64,000 nucleotides of DNA from Sporobacter termitidis DSM 10068 (GCF_900130065.1 NZ_FQXV01000003.1:186001-250000), one strand, 5' to 3'; positions 8,705-17,129 are shown, counted from the first letter of the stretch. A program made the numbers and translations. The notes: generated by a model from the letters alone, not told the origin.

Positions 8705-9475
8705 ATGTACAACGACCTTCTGACAATCGGCGGCGTCACCATCCACGGCTACGGCCTCGCCATCGGCGTGGGTGTCATTTGCGCCATTTTCCTGGCGCAC
8801 TGGCGCGCGAAGAAAAGAGGGCTGAATACGGATGTGGTGATCACCCTCGCGCTGCTGGCGCTGATTTTCGGTTTTGTGGGCGCAAAGCTCCTCTTCGCCG
8901 TCACGGCTCTGCCCGATATCCTCCGCCATCCGCTGCTGATTCTGACAGGCGACGGCTTTGTGGTTTACGGCGGGATCATCGGCGGCATTGCCGCGGCGCT
9001 GATCTACTGCCGCGCTAAAAAGATAAGCTTTCTGCCGTACTTTGACCTGCTGGTGCCGTCGGTGGCGGTGGCTCAGGGCTTCGGACGCATCGGCTGCTTT
9101 CTCGCCGGCTGCTGCTACGGGCGGGAGACAAGCGCTCCCTTCGGCGTTACCTTCCGCGACTCGCTTTACGCGCCCAACGGCGTGGCGCTCATCCCCACGC
9201 AGCTCATTTCCAGCGCCGGCGATTTTCTGATCGCCGCCGTTTTGCTCCTGTACGCCCGGCAGGACCGAAAAAGGGGCCGTGTGGGCGGCCTCTACATCAT
9301 TCTCTACAGCGCCGGGCGGTTCGCCGTCGAATTTCTGCGCAGCGACCCCCGCGGCAGCGTCGGGGCGCTGTCCACCTCCCAGTTCATCTCCATATTCACC
9401 CTCATTCTCGGCCTGCTCCTGTTTTTCACGAATATCTTCACCCGGGGAAAAGCCAATTCCCATGACGGCACATGA
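8705..9475 (+). CDS. lgt: Phosphatidylglycerol--prolipoprotein diacylglyceryl transferase
   Basis: Membrane enzyme that adds diacylglycerol to the lipobox cysteine of prolipoproteins. The 256-aa protein has about seven membrane helices. The signature region reads GFGRIGCFLAGCCYG (about residues 128-142), a Cys-rich variant of the usual GRIGNFxNGE, followed by ALIPTQL and a C-terminal GRFAVEFLRSD segment, all typical of Lgt. ATG at 8705 follows a GGCGG site. It is directly upstream of a lipoprotein gene, a natural substrate, but could equally be a second Lgt paralogue. Confidence 0.9.
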   Translation: MYNDLLTIGGVTIHGYGLAIGVGVICAIFLAHWRAKKRGLNTDVVITLALLALIFGFVGAKLLFAVTALPDILRHPLLILTGDGFVVYGGIIGGIAAALIYCRAKKISFLPYFDLLVPSVAVAQGFGRIGCFLAGCCYGRETSAPFGVTFRDSLYAPNGVALIPTQLISSAGDFLIAAVLLLYARQDRKRGRVGGLYIILYSAGRFAVEFLRSDPRGSVGALSTSQFISIFTLILGLLLFFTNIFTRGKANSHDGT

Positions 9476-9519
9476 CGAGATACATAACGCCACAATAAGA
9501 TTTTTAAGGAGGGATTGCT

Positions 9520-10557
9520 CTGCGCGCCTCAATTCTCAAAATACCGGCCGCGGTCATAACGGCTGCCGTTTTGCTCCTGGCCGCCGGCTGCGCCGCCGCG
9601 CCGGTGACCGCTTCGGCGGCGCCGTCCATGACTCCGGAGGCTTCCGCGCCTTCCCCGACGCCCGACGCGGCCCCGCTGCCCCCGGGTGCTTTTGCCGTTT
9701 CCAGCGGAAATATTCACGACTATCTGCCGGACCTGATCGTCGGAAAGCCGGTCAGCGCCTACGCGCTGCTGCCATGCCTGGATAGCTTCTCCCGCGGCAC
9801 CTGGTCCGAGCTGGAAACGGCGTATGGCGGCCCGGACGGCACCGACTGGTGGAGTCCGCTGCTGACCGCCTTAAACGACAGCGCCGCCGGCGATGATCAG
9901 GAAATGCGCGACTACTATCTCGGCCGCGCTTATCTCACCTCGGACGGCGCCTATTCCGAGGGGCTGGACGGGCCGCTGCTGGCCCAGTGGGAGGCCGACA
10001 GCACCGCCTATAACGCTTGTCTCTCCGGCCGTTTTTCCGCCGACGAGGCGACCGCCCTGCGGCAGGCGCTGACCTTTGCCGTGGGCAGCGACGGCAATGC
10101 GTACGGTCTCTATCTCCCCGGAGCCGCCCGCGCCATCTATCTTGATAAATATCCCATCGACTTTCCCTTCGGCTTCGAGCTCAGGGAGAACAGCCGCAGC
10201 AGCTTCCGCGCGGAAAGCTTCGGCCCGGGCGGCGTCGTTGAGAGCGACGGCCTGCAGGTGACGTACCTGACGCCCGAGGACGGCGTATTTTCCGTCACAA
10301 CGATCCGCACCGTCAAGGAAGGCTGCGGCATCTGGGGCGTCGCCGTCGGCCAGCCCGAACGGGTCCTCCTCAATTCCAGCATACCGCTTAAAAAAATCGA
10401 CAGCCTGAGCTACGACGACGCTGCCTGGTTCGGCAAATGCGACCGCGTCTACGCCTTCTTGCCGGAAGAGAGCACGATCGCCGTTGTCTTTGCCGTCAAG
10501 GACGATGTCGTTTACGGTATCGAGCTTATAAATGGGCTCGATGGGCAGATGTACTGA
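9520..10557 (+). CDS. Putative lipoprotein, DUF-type, CTG start
   Basis: Secreted lipoprotein of about 345 aa with no family I recognise. The N-terminus reads as a signal peptide only if a CTG at 9520 is the start: Met-Arg-Ala-Ser-Ile-Leu-Lys, a hydrophobic stretch and the lipobox LAAGC. AGGAGG ends seven bases upstream, and stop codons lie just before. A Thr/Ser/Pro/Ala-rich linker follows the Cys, then a globular domain of about 290 residues with several Trp/Tyr-rich segments. It follows lgt by 44 bases on the same strand. Confidence 0.75.
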   Translation: MRASILKIPAAVITAAVLLLAAGCAAAPVTASAAPSMTPEASAPSPTPDAAPLPPGAFAVSSGNIHDYLPDLIVGKPVSAYALLPCLDSFSRGTWSELETAYGGPDGTDWWSPLLTALNDSAAGDDQEMRDYYLGRAYLTSDGAYSEGLDGPLLAQWEADSTAYNACLSGRFSADEATALRQALTFAVGSDGNAYGLYLPGAARAIYLDKYPIDFPFGFELRENSRSSFRAESFGPGGVVESDGLQVTYLTPEDGVFSVTTIRTVKEGCGIWGVAVGQPERVLLNSSIPLKKIDSLSYDDAAWFGKCDRVYAFLPEESTIAVVFAVKDDVVYGIELINGLDGQMY

Positions 10558-10594
10558 ATCCGCCGGCGGAGCGGAGCCGCGAAATGCTTATTAT

Positions 10595-10629
10595 AAAAAG
10601 GATAGCCGTTTTACCGGCTATCCTTTTTT
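10595..10629 (+). terminator. Intrinsic terminator after the lipoprotein gene
   Basis: AAAGGATAGCCG paired with CGGCTATCCTTT, loop TTTTAC, followed by T's; it can work in both directions and also faces the end of the TIGR04076 gene. Confidence 0.85.
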
Positions 10630-10648
10630 ATATCTGATCGCGAAATTT

Positions 10649-10948
10649 TCAGTCGTCTACCGCCTCCAGCTTCAGTATCACCGGCCGTATCCCGTCGTTG
10701 CAGCAGGCAATATTGAAATCCTCGCCGAATACCTTGCCGCCGCCGGCCAGCGTGCTTGCCATGACCTGCACTGCCTGCCAGGCGTATTCGCAGAATCCTT
10801 CGGGCTTGCTGTTGCCGAAGAGGCCGCCTGTTGTGAAAACGTCCCCCTCCTTCATGGCGGGGCAGGCGCCGAAATCGGGCGCCATGTACGCATCTCTCAA
10901 ATCCTCGAAAAGCAATGTCCCCAGCACCGTGATTTTACACCTTTTCAT
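10649..10948 (-). CDS. TIGR04076 family protein
   Basis: Small cytosolic protein of 99 aa with the family look: KRCKITVLGT at the start, an ACPAMKEGDVF segment, GFCEYAWQAVQ and a paired Cys near the C-terminus (NIACCNDGIRPV). The function of the family is not established; conserved Cys suggest redox or metal chemistry. ATG at 10948 has AAAGGAGG in front; an in-frame ATG at 10972 would place that site inside the gene. Monocistronic. Confidence 0.8.
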   Translation of the reverse strand: MKRCKITVLGTLLFEDLRDAYMAPDFGACPAMKEGDVFTTGGLFGNSKPEGFCEYAWQAVQVMASTLAGGGKVFGEDFNIACCNDGIRPVILKLEAVDD

Positions 10949-11061
10949 GCGCTTTCCTCCTTTGTATTCCACACTGTCTGTTATATAATAACATAGACCG
11001 GCAGCGCGCCAAAAGCAACAGGCGGTGCTGTTAAACAGATAACCCCGAAGGAGAATAAAGG

Positions 11062-11643
11062 ATGGACAACACCCGCATCGAGATATTGGACGCCAAAAAG
11101 ACGGCCCTCGTCGTGATCGACCTGCAGAATTTCAGCGTGGGGATGACGCCCCACGCGCCCTACCCGGCCGGGACAGTCGTTGAAAACGCCGTCCGGCTGA
11201 CGCGGAGGTTTACGGAGAAGGGCGCATTTGTCGTCTTCGTGCGCGTCTCCTTCTCCGAGGACGGCAAGGACAGCTTTCGTCCGCGGACGGACGCGCCGCC
11301 GGGAAAGCCAAATTTCCCCGACGGCTGGGACGTTCTCGTCCCGGAGCTGCAGGCCTTTAAAAACGCCCATATCGTCACCAAGCGGCAAATGGGCGCATTT
11401 TACGGAACGGACCTGGACCTCCAGCTCCGCCGCCGGGGCATCGATACGGTTGTGCTGTGCGGCATCTCAACGATTTTCGGCGTCGACACCACGGCCCGCG
11501 AGGCCTTCAGCCACAGCTATCACGGCGTTTACATTGAAGACGCCATGACCTGCGCGTCAAAGGAGCACCAGGATTTCGTCTGCCAGAATATCTTCCCCGC
11601 GATGGGCAAGGTCCGAAGGACCGATGAGATCGCCCTGGTGTGA
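11062..11643 (+). CDS. Isochorismatase-fold hydrolase lacking the catalytic cysteine
   Basis: Cytosolic alpha/beta hydrolase of 193 aa in the isochorismatase/nicotinamidase superfamily. The catalytic Asp (LVVIDLQNF) and Lys (HIVTKRQMGAFYGTDLD) are present. At the position of the Cys that makes the amidohydrolases work (GxxTxxCVxxTA) this protein has Gly: GISTIFGVDTTA. Isochorismatase-type vinyl-ether hydrolases such as EntB and PhzD also carry Gly there, so amidase activity is unlikely. ATG at 11062 follows AAGGAG. No siderophore or phenazine genes are nearby; the substrate is unknown. Confidence 0.85.
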   Translation: MDNTRIEILDAKKTALVVIDLQNFSVGMTPHAPYPAGTVVENAVRLTRRFTEKGAFVVFVRVSFSEDGKDSFRPRTDAPPGKPNFPDGWDVLVPELQAFKNAHIVTKRQMGAFYGTDLDLQLRRRGIDTVVLCGISTIFGVDTTAREAFSHSYHGVYIEDAMTCASKEHQDFVCQNIFPAMGKVRRTDEIALV

Positions 11644-11659
11644 CGGCGTTTCCCTCTCA

Positions 11660-11778
11660 GGCTCCCTCAGACGAGGGAGCTGCCGCCCTCAGGCGGCTGA
11701 AGGAGGGAACTGTGTCGGCGCGGCGTATCACTCCTTCCGGCGCTTCGCGCCACCTCCCTCGTCCGAGGGAGGCTTTCA
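11660..11778. repeat. Dispersed hairpin repeat, copy A, with inverted partner
   Basis: GCTCCCTC-AGAC-GAGGGAGC hairpin, then CCGCC-CTCA-GGCGG hairpin and TGAAGGAGGGAACT (11660-11711). A second, inverted hairpin CCTCCCTC-GTCC-GAGGGAGG lies at about 11752-11771. The first part recurs at 26538. Confidence 0.8.
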
Positions 11779-11853
11779 GGCGCACTCGTCCGAGTCTCTT
11801 CCAGGCTGTTAAAACGGCGGGCCGGGTCGCCCGCCCGACGGCGGATAAAACAA

Positions 11854-11893
11854 AAAAGAAGTCAGCAAACCTTATTGTCTGCTGACTTCTTTT
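11854..11893. terminator. Bidirectional intrinsic terminator
   Basis: A 14-bp perfect stem AAAAGAAGTCAGCA/TGCTGACTTCTTTT with a 12-base loop lies between the hydrolase gene and the end of the convergent OYE gene. Confidence 0.9.
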
Positions 11894-11895
11894 AT

Positions 11896-11913
11896 ATTGA
11901 ATCTATATTCAAT
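11896..11913. repeat. Palindrome ATTGAAT-N4-ATTCAAT, copy 2
   Basis: ATTGAAT-CTAT-ATTCAAT, directly after the stop of the OYE gene on the minus strand and beside its terminator. Confidence 0.65.
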
Positions 11914-13842
11914 TTATATCATGCCGATGTCCATAGCAGCGAAAAAGCCGGAGTGGATGGCGCCGTCCACCTTGCCGACCTTCTTGCAGTCGCCGGCCTC
12001 GTAGACGGCGGGGGCCTTGTCGTACAGCTCAAAATAGGGCTGATCGTACGGCTTCATGCCCACGGCGTACAGGATGGTATCGCCGGGGGCGAGGTACTCC
12101 TTGCCGTCTTTGTCGTATCGCACGCCGGCGCTTGTCACCTCTTTGCAGGCCGCGCCGGTGACAATGTTCAGCCCCAGCTCCTCCACAGTGCGGACAAGGC
12201 CGGCCTTATAGCAGAACTTCGCCTCGGCCGCGTAGTCGTCCAGCATTTCCAGGACGGTGACGTTCTTCCCGGTATTCCTCAGGTGCAGTCCCGCCTCGAC
12301 GCCGACGAGGCCGCCGCCGATGATGACGACGCCATCCCCCCTGACGCTTTCCGGCTCAAAATAGATGTCCAGGGCGTGGCGGGCGCGCTCGACGCCCCTG
12401 ATGGCCGGCACGACCGGCGTTGAGCCGGTGGCGACGATGATGCCGTCGGGATGGAAGCGCTCGACGAGCGCGCCGGTGACCTCGGTGTTGAGGAGGATCT
12501 TGACGTTCATGTCGCGCACCCGGCGGATGAGGTATTCCGTAAAGCGGCGCAGGTCGTGCTTGAGGCTGTCCGTGGCCGTGAATCTCAGCAGGCCGCCCAG
12601 CGCCCTCTCCTTCTCGCAGAGCATGACCTCGTGGCCGCGCCGGGCCGCGGTGATCGCCGCCTGCATGCCGGCCGGGCCGCCGCCGGCGACCAAGACCTTC
12701 TTGCGGAAATTGGCGGGCGCCATCGTGTCGGCAAAGCCGATGCGCGCTTCGCGGCCGATATACGGGTTGACGCTGCAGACAAAGTGCCGGTCCAGATTAT
12801 CGCTGTCGGTGCAGTTGAGGCACCGAAGGCACGGCGTGATCTCATCCGGGCGCCCGTCCGCGGCTTTCTTTGCCCAGAAGGGGTCGGCGATGAGGGCGCG
12901 GGACATGGACACGCCGTCGGCCTTCCCGGAAGCGACGATTTCCTCCGCCTGCTCGGGATGAAGTATGGAGCCTATGGAAAAAATGGGGATATCTACCTTT
13001 CCGGATTTTTTGATCGCCTCGGCAAAAGCCACGTTCAGGCCCAGCGGCCTGTAGGTGGAGGCCATCATGTTCGTCAGGCCGTCTGAGCTGATCTCGGCCA
13101 CGTCCACATAGTCCTGGGCCTTCTCCAGGAAAACAATGATGTCGTCCACCGTGTAGCCGCCCTCCTCTCTTTCCGAGCCGGAAAGGCGGAGCATCAGCAC
13201 CCGCTTCGGGCCGATGCGGTCCCGGACGCGCTTCAGGACCATCAGCGGAAAGCGCATCCTGTTCTCCAGGCTGCCGCCGTACGCGTCGGTGCGCTTATTG
13301 ATGATGGGCGACAGGAACTGGTTGAAAATCCAGCCGTGGGCCGCGTGGATCAGCACCGTGTCAAAGCCCGCGCGGTACCAGTAGTCCGCGGCGTCGGCAT
13401 AGGCGTCGGCAACGTGCTCCATATCCGCAAGGTCCATGGCCAGCACATGGACGCCCATGGGATTCACGGTCTCCACGGGGCCCTTGATGGGGGCGGTATT
13501 GAACTGCGGCCGCGCGTTCTGCCCGCCGTGGGTCAGCTCGACGGAAGCCAGCGCGCCGTGCTCGTGGATGGCCTCGGCCATCTCGGCGTACAGCGGCCTG
13601 TTGTCGCTGTTCCACTGTGTCCAGGGGGTGTGGTTGCCGCCGTCACAGACGGCCACCTCGCCCAGCGTCACAATCCCGGCGCCGCCGCGGGCCTTGTGCT
13701 CCAGATAGCTGATGTAATATGGCGTCGGCCGGCCGGCCACGGTATGGAAGAGCATGTTCGGCGGCGACATGATCCTGTTTTTAAAGGTCAGGTCCTTGAC
13801 CTTCAGCGGCCTGAACAGGTTCGGATAGAGCTGCGCGTACAT
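11914..13842 (-). CDS. NADH:flavin oxidoreductase, OYE/2,4-dienoyl-CoA reductase type
   Basis: Cytosolic FMN/4Fe-4S/FAD ene-reductase, 642 aa. Residues about 1-370 form the Old-Yellow-Enzyme barrel (LFRPLKVKDLTFKNRI, VELTHGGQ, HAAHGWIFNQFLSP, KRTDAYGGSLENR). A CLRCLNCT...FVCSVNP cluster motif follows. The C-terminal half is an FAD/NAD(P)H module with VLVAGGGPAGM and VVIIGGGLVGVE. ATG at 13842 has GGTGATC before it; upstream in-frame codons have no site. It is monocistronic and related to the protein at 55362. Likely substrates are enoyl or enone compounds, not determined. Confidence 0.92.
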   Translation of the reverse strand: MYAQLYPNLFRPLKVKDLTFKNRIMSPPNMLFHTVAGRPTPYYISYLEHKARGGAGIVTLGEVAVCDGGNHTPWTQWNSDNRPLYAEMAEAIHEHGALASVELTHGGQNARPQFNTAPIKGPVETVNPMGVHVLAMDLADMEHVADAYADAADYWYRAGFDTVLIHAAHGWIFNQFLSPIINKRTDAYGGSLENRMRFPLMVLKRVRDRIGPKRVLMLRLSGSEREEGGYTVDDIIVFLEKAQDYVDVAEISSDGLTNMMASTYRPLGLNVAFAEAIKKSGKVDIPIFSIGSILHPEQAEEIVASGKADGVSMSRALIADPFWAKKAADGRPDEITPCLRCLNCTDSDNLDRHFVCSVNPYIGREARIGFADTMAPANFRKKVLVAGGGPAGMQAAITAARRGHEVMLCEKERALGGLLRFTATDSLKHDLRRFTEYLIRRVRDMNVKILLNTEVTGALVERFHPDGIIVATGSTPVVPAIRGVERARHALDIYFEPESVRGDGVVIIGGGLVGVEAGLHLRNTGKNVTVLEMLDDYAAEAKFCYKAGLVRTVEELGLNIVTGAACKEVTSAGVRYDKDGKEYLAPGDTILYAVGMKPYDQPYFELYDKAPAVYEAGDCKKVGKVDGAIHSGFFAAMDIGMI

Positions 13843-14001
13843 CGGATCACCCTTTCTGATCATTGGATTTTCCAGCATTTATCTTGATAATATAATACGA
13901 AAACAGTCCAAGTCAAATGAATATGGCATTTCATCCGGGCAATACGAAGATTGTGATAATTCATAAAACCGGCGGTACAAAACTTGGTTACATTGTCACT
14001 C

Positions 14002-14030
14002 TTGACAATCAGCGACTAACCTGATAGTCT
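14002..14030 (+). promoter_or_regulatory. Promoter with embedded BlaI-type operator
   Basis: TTGACA (14002) and TAGTCT (14025) are 17 bp apart. A perfect GACTA-N6-TAGTC inverted repeat (14014-14029) fills the spacer and overlaps the -10. The same arrangement is found at 15758. It precedes the BlaI gene, so autorepression is expected. Confidence 0.8.
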
Positions 14031-14186
14031 GATTTGGGTACGATTCAACTCAAATATAAGGAGGCGTCCGGTTCATTCGGTTTCGGAGGCATTCGGCCTC
14101 AACAGCGAGGGATACGTTCTTAGCTTGCGAATATCATGTCATGTTGGGTCTTAAAGAATAGGCATTCATTAATGACGGAGGAATTT

Positions 14187-14558
14187 ATGAGTATCAAGCT
14201 TTTTGATTCTGAGCTAAATGTCATGAATGTCCTGTGGCGGCATGGAACTCTGCCGGCCAGTCAGATCGCGCAGATTTTGAAAGCTGAAACGGGATGGAAC
14301 AGAAACACTACATACACCATCATCAAAAAATGTATCGAAAAAGATGTCATTGAGAGAACGGAACCCAATTTCGTCTGCCGCGCCCTGGTCTCGAGAGAGG
14401 AGGCCCAGGAGCAGGAGACAAACGAGCTGATCGATAAAATGTTCAGCGGCTCTGAAGAACTCTTCTTCACCGCCTTTCTCAGCAAAAAGCATTTGTCGGA
14501 CGACCAGCTCACCAGAATGAAAGTGCTCATCGAAAGTTTTAGTGAGGCAAAAGCATGA
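14187..14558 (+). CDS. blaI: BlaI/MecI family transcriptional repressor
   Basis: Winged-helix repressor of 123 aa that is normally inactivated by proteolysis when its partner BlaR1 senses a signal. The DNA-binding part is clear: LNVMNVLWRHGTLPASQIA and WNRNTTYTIIKKCIEKDVIE (about residues 10-60). The C-terminal part is the dimer region. ATG at 14187 follows GGAGG. It is coupled to the BlaR1 gene by an ATGA overlap. Its probable operator, GACTA-N6-TAGTC, is in its own promoter and twice before the lipoprotein gene at 15855. Confidence 0.9.
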   Translation: MSIKLFDSELNVMNVLWRHGTLPASQIAQILKAETGWNRNTTYTIIKKCIEKDVIERTEPNFVCRALVSREEAQEQETNELIDKMFSGSEELFFTAFLSKKHLSDDQLTRMKVLIESFSEAKA

Positions 14559-15685
14559 ACCTGCTCCAGGCAAGCATTACATCCTCGGTGCTTATCCTAG
14601 TGATCGCCGCCGTCCGCGCGATGACAAAGTACCGGCTCCCGAAAACCACGTTTTTGATACTCTGGGCTGTCGCGATGGCCAGGCTTATCCTGCCCTATTC
14701 GGTCTCCACGGTTTTCAGCGTTTACAATATCGTGATCTTTCGCGGGATGAACTCCGTGTTCAATCTCGTGTCTTTTACGAGCACCACCGCCGGAGATATC
14801 ATCACGCTGCTTTCCATACTGCTGCTCGGAACAAGCGTCACGCCGGGAAGCGGCCCGATATCTGTCGTATGGATATCGGGCGCCGTTCTGTCGGGGCTGT
14901 TCTACCTGGGCGCGCTGATCAGATGCCAGAAAATAAACAGCGAGGCGCTGCCCGTCGCAGGCAACGAAAAGCTGGATCAATGGCGGAAAGACCAGGGGCT
15001 GCGGAGAAACATCCGCATTCTTGTGTCGGACAAGCTGACGACGCCCATCGCCACCGGGATATTCCGGCCGAAAATCATCCTGCCGAAATTCATGGATCTC
15101 ACCGACGACGCGCAGCGGACGTATGTGCTGACCCATGAGCTCGTCCATATCAAAAGATTTCACGCCGTCTGGAAGTTTCTGCTGATCGTCATTCTCTGCG
15201 TCCACTGGTTTAATCCCGTCGTCTGGCTGATGTACCGGCTGGCGAACCGGGACCTGGAGCACTCCTGCGACGAGCTGGTCGTCAGCAGTCTGCCCTACGA
15301 CGCCCGCGCGGGCTACGCCATGTCGCTTCTGAGCATGGCGCGGCTGCAGAAGGGGCCGCGGCCCATTGCCAGCGGGTTTGTTAAAAACTCCGTCGAGCAG
15401 AGGATTTTGTCGGTGCTGAAGTACAAAAAAACGTCCTTCTCCGCCGCTCTGGCCGCCGCCGTTATCACCGTGTGTATCACGCTGTCCTTTGCCACCACCA
15501 GCAACAGCAAATTTGAGCGCTCCCTCACCATCGGCGAAACACACGAAAGCGTCAGGATTTTCAGCGGTGCCGTCTACCTCGGCACACCCCACCATCCCTA
15601 TTATTATACGGACGCGCTTCCCACCCTGTACGGGGCCGTCCGGTTTCCCGGAGCATCGGCGCCCATTTCCGTCCCGGGTATATAA
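14555..15685 (+). CDS. BlaR1/MecR1-like M56 membrane metallopeptidase, short sensor
   Basis: Membrane antirepressor of 376 aa. Several N-terminal helices precede the cytoplasmic zinc peptidase with HELVH (zinc site, about residue 200) and the downstream RDLEHSCDE. A last helix lies at about residues 292-310. Only some 65 residues follow it, so the penicillin-binding sensor domain of BlaR1 (about 250 residues) is absent. The signal is therefore not obviously a beta-lactam, and no beta-lactamase gene is near. It starts inside the BlaI stop (ATGA). Confidence 0.87.
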   Translation: MNLLQASITSSVLILVIAAVRAMTKYRLPKTTFLILWAVAMARLILPYSVSTVFSVYNIVIFRGMNSVFNLVSFTSTTAGDIITLLSILLLGTSVTPGSGPISVVWISGAVLSGLFYLGALIRCQKINSEALPVAGNEKLDQWRKDQGLRRNIRILVSDKLTTPIATGIFRPKIILPKFMDLTDDAQRTYVLTHELVHIKRFHAVWKFLLIVILCVHWFNPVVWLMYRLANRDLEHSCDELVVSSLPYDARAGYAMSLLSMARLQKGPRPIASGFVKNSVEQRILSVLKYKKTSFSAALAAAVITVCITLSFATTSNSKFERSLTIGETHESVRIFSGAVYLGTPHHPYYYTDALPTLYGAVRFPGASAPISVPGI

Positions 15686-15757
15686 TTCCGGCGCGTTTTG
15701 CCGCGCGGGGATGTCCCCGGTTCATCGTCAATATCACCAAAATCGAAAAACATCACC

Positions 15758-15786
15758 TTGACATTATATGACTACTGTGATAGTCT
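15758..15786 (+). promoter_or_regulatory. Promoter with embedded BlaI-type operator, lipoprotein gene
   Basis: TTGACA (15758), 17-bp spacer, TAGTCT (15781); GACTA-CTGTGA-TAGTC spans 15770-15785. Same geometry as the promoter at 14002. Confidence 0.82.
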
Positions 15787-15799
15787 TCTTCCGTAAGAT

Positions 15800-15815
15800 G
15801 ACTATTATGGTAGTC
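15800..15815. promoter_or_regulatory. Second BlaI-type operator
   Basis: GACTA-TTATGG-TAGTC, 30 bp centre-to-centre from the first, about 40 bases before the start codon of the lipoprotein. Confidence 0.8.
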
Positions 15816-15854
15816 ATTTTTATCGCGCTGTCTAAATAAAAAGGAGGTTAATTC

Positions 15855-17099
15855 ATGAAAAAAGTCATGGCAATCGTCATCGTACTGGTTCTTGCTGTTT
15901 CGCTTTTTGCGTGCAATAAGGCGCCGGAAACGACGACATCCCCCAGTGCCAGCGTCTCGCCGAGTTCCACCCCCGGGTCGACCACACCCGGCACATCTGC
16001 CGGAACTTCTGGTGTTGGCTTCTACGATCCCAACGTCGACTACAGCAAGAACCCGAACTACAAGGTGGGCTATATCATGTCCAGCACCGGCGTTCTGTAC
16101 GATCAGTTCAGCAAGTCCTTCAAGGCTTGGGCCGACCGTATGAACGTCACGTACAATGATTTTGCCTGCAACGCCGACAACGACCTGTTTGTCAATACCA
16201 TCCAGACATACGTCGACCAGGGCTACAACGGCCTGCTGCTCGACCCCGATTCCACCGTCTGGCCCCGCGTTGCCGAGCTTTCCAATGAGCTCAATATCCC
16301 CTGGATGGGCTGTATGTCCTCCGCTTATGACCAGGATGGCAAGACCCTGCTGCATCCGAGCGCCGGCTTTGACAACTATCAGGCAGGCGTCGGCATGGCC
16401 CAGTTCAACGTCGATTATGCGAAGAAGACCTGGCCGGATGCCAAGCCCGAGGAATTCGGCGCCATGTTCATCGGCTACTCGACCACCCCGCAGCTGGTGG
16501 AAAGAGAACAGGGCTTCACGGATACGATCACCAAGGAAATGCCGGAAGCCATGAAGAACTACTACTTCGGCGACGGCGTTACCGGTCAGATGGACGCCCA
16601 GACCGGCTACAACCTCGCTTCCGCCATTCTGGCCGCGCACCCCGAAGTCAAGTACTGGCTGATCAGCGGCTTCTTTGACGACTACACCGACGGCGCCGCG
16701 CGCGCTGTTGACGCCGCCGGCAAGAACGACACGGCTGTTTGCTCGACCTTCGGCGGCTCCAGCCTCATCGCCCACTGGGATGCCGGCGAGGACAGCGCCT
16801 GGAAGGGTGCCATCTTCACCGATCAGAGACTCTTCTCGATGCCCATCTTCGCCGGTCTGTACGCGATGATGAACGGCGACGCGACGCCTGAGGGCCTGTG
16901 GCCTGAATGGATCAACCACTCCAGGGGCGACAAGTACGCTTCCATCATTCTCCCGACAGTCGTCATCACCCAGGACATGTACCAGAGCTATCTGATGTGG
17001 GTCGATACCTACACGGGCATCCACCAGAACAACTATGACGTGGCGCCCGGCACCGGCTACTCGCCGATCGCCGACGTCCCGGCTTCCTACGCCGGTTAA
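15855..17099 (+). CDS. Periplasmic-binding-protein-type lipoprotein (sugar-binding fold)
   Basis: Extracellular solute-binding lipoprotein of 414 aa. Signal peptide with lipobox VSLFACNK (Cys about 20), a Thr/Ser/Pro linker to about residue 55, then a type I binding-protein fold (YKVGYIMSSTGVLYDQFSKS, DPDSTVWPRVAELSNELNIP, WLISGFFDDYTDGAARA). ATG at 15855 follows AGGAGG. There is no permease or ATPase gene next to it, so it is an orphan or a sensor. Two GACTA-N6-TAGTC sites in the promoter place it under the BlaI-like repressor. Ligand unknown. Confidence 0.85.
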   Translation: MKKVMAIVIVLVLAVSLFACNKAPETTTSPSASVSPSSTPGSTTPGTSAGTSGVGFYDPNVDYSKNPNYKVGYIMSSTGVLYDQFSKSFKAWADRMNVTYNDFACNADNDLFVNTIQTYVDQGYNGLLLDPDSTVWPRVAELSNELNIPWMGCMSSAYDQDGKTLLHPSAGFDNYQAGVGMAQFNVDYAKKTWPDAKPEEFGAMFIGYSTTPQLVEREQGFTDTITKEMPEAMKNYYFGDGVTGQMDAQTGYNLASAILAAHPEVKYWLISGFFDDYTDGAARAVDAAGKNDTAVCSTFGGSSLIAHWDAGEDSAWKGAIFTDQRLFSMPIFAGLYAMMNGDATPEGLWPEWINHSRGDKYASIILPTVVITQDMYQSYLMWVDTYTGIHQNNYDVAPGTGYSPIADVPASYAG

Positions 17100-17129
17100 T
17101 CCGGTATTCTCCCCAACACACACGAAACA

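Noticed and set aside
11640-11885. Short frames after the hydrolase gene
   Set aside because: Made of the dispersed hairpin repeat and terminator.
14187-15685. A beta-lactamase resistance operon
   Set aside because: No beta-lactamase or PBP gene is present and the BlaR1-like protein lacks the penicillin-binding domain.
15753-17123. 456-codon minus-strand frame opposite the binding lipoprotein
   Set aside because: Composition of a shadow frame; the plus-strand gene has signal peptide, fold, promoter and terminator.
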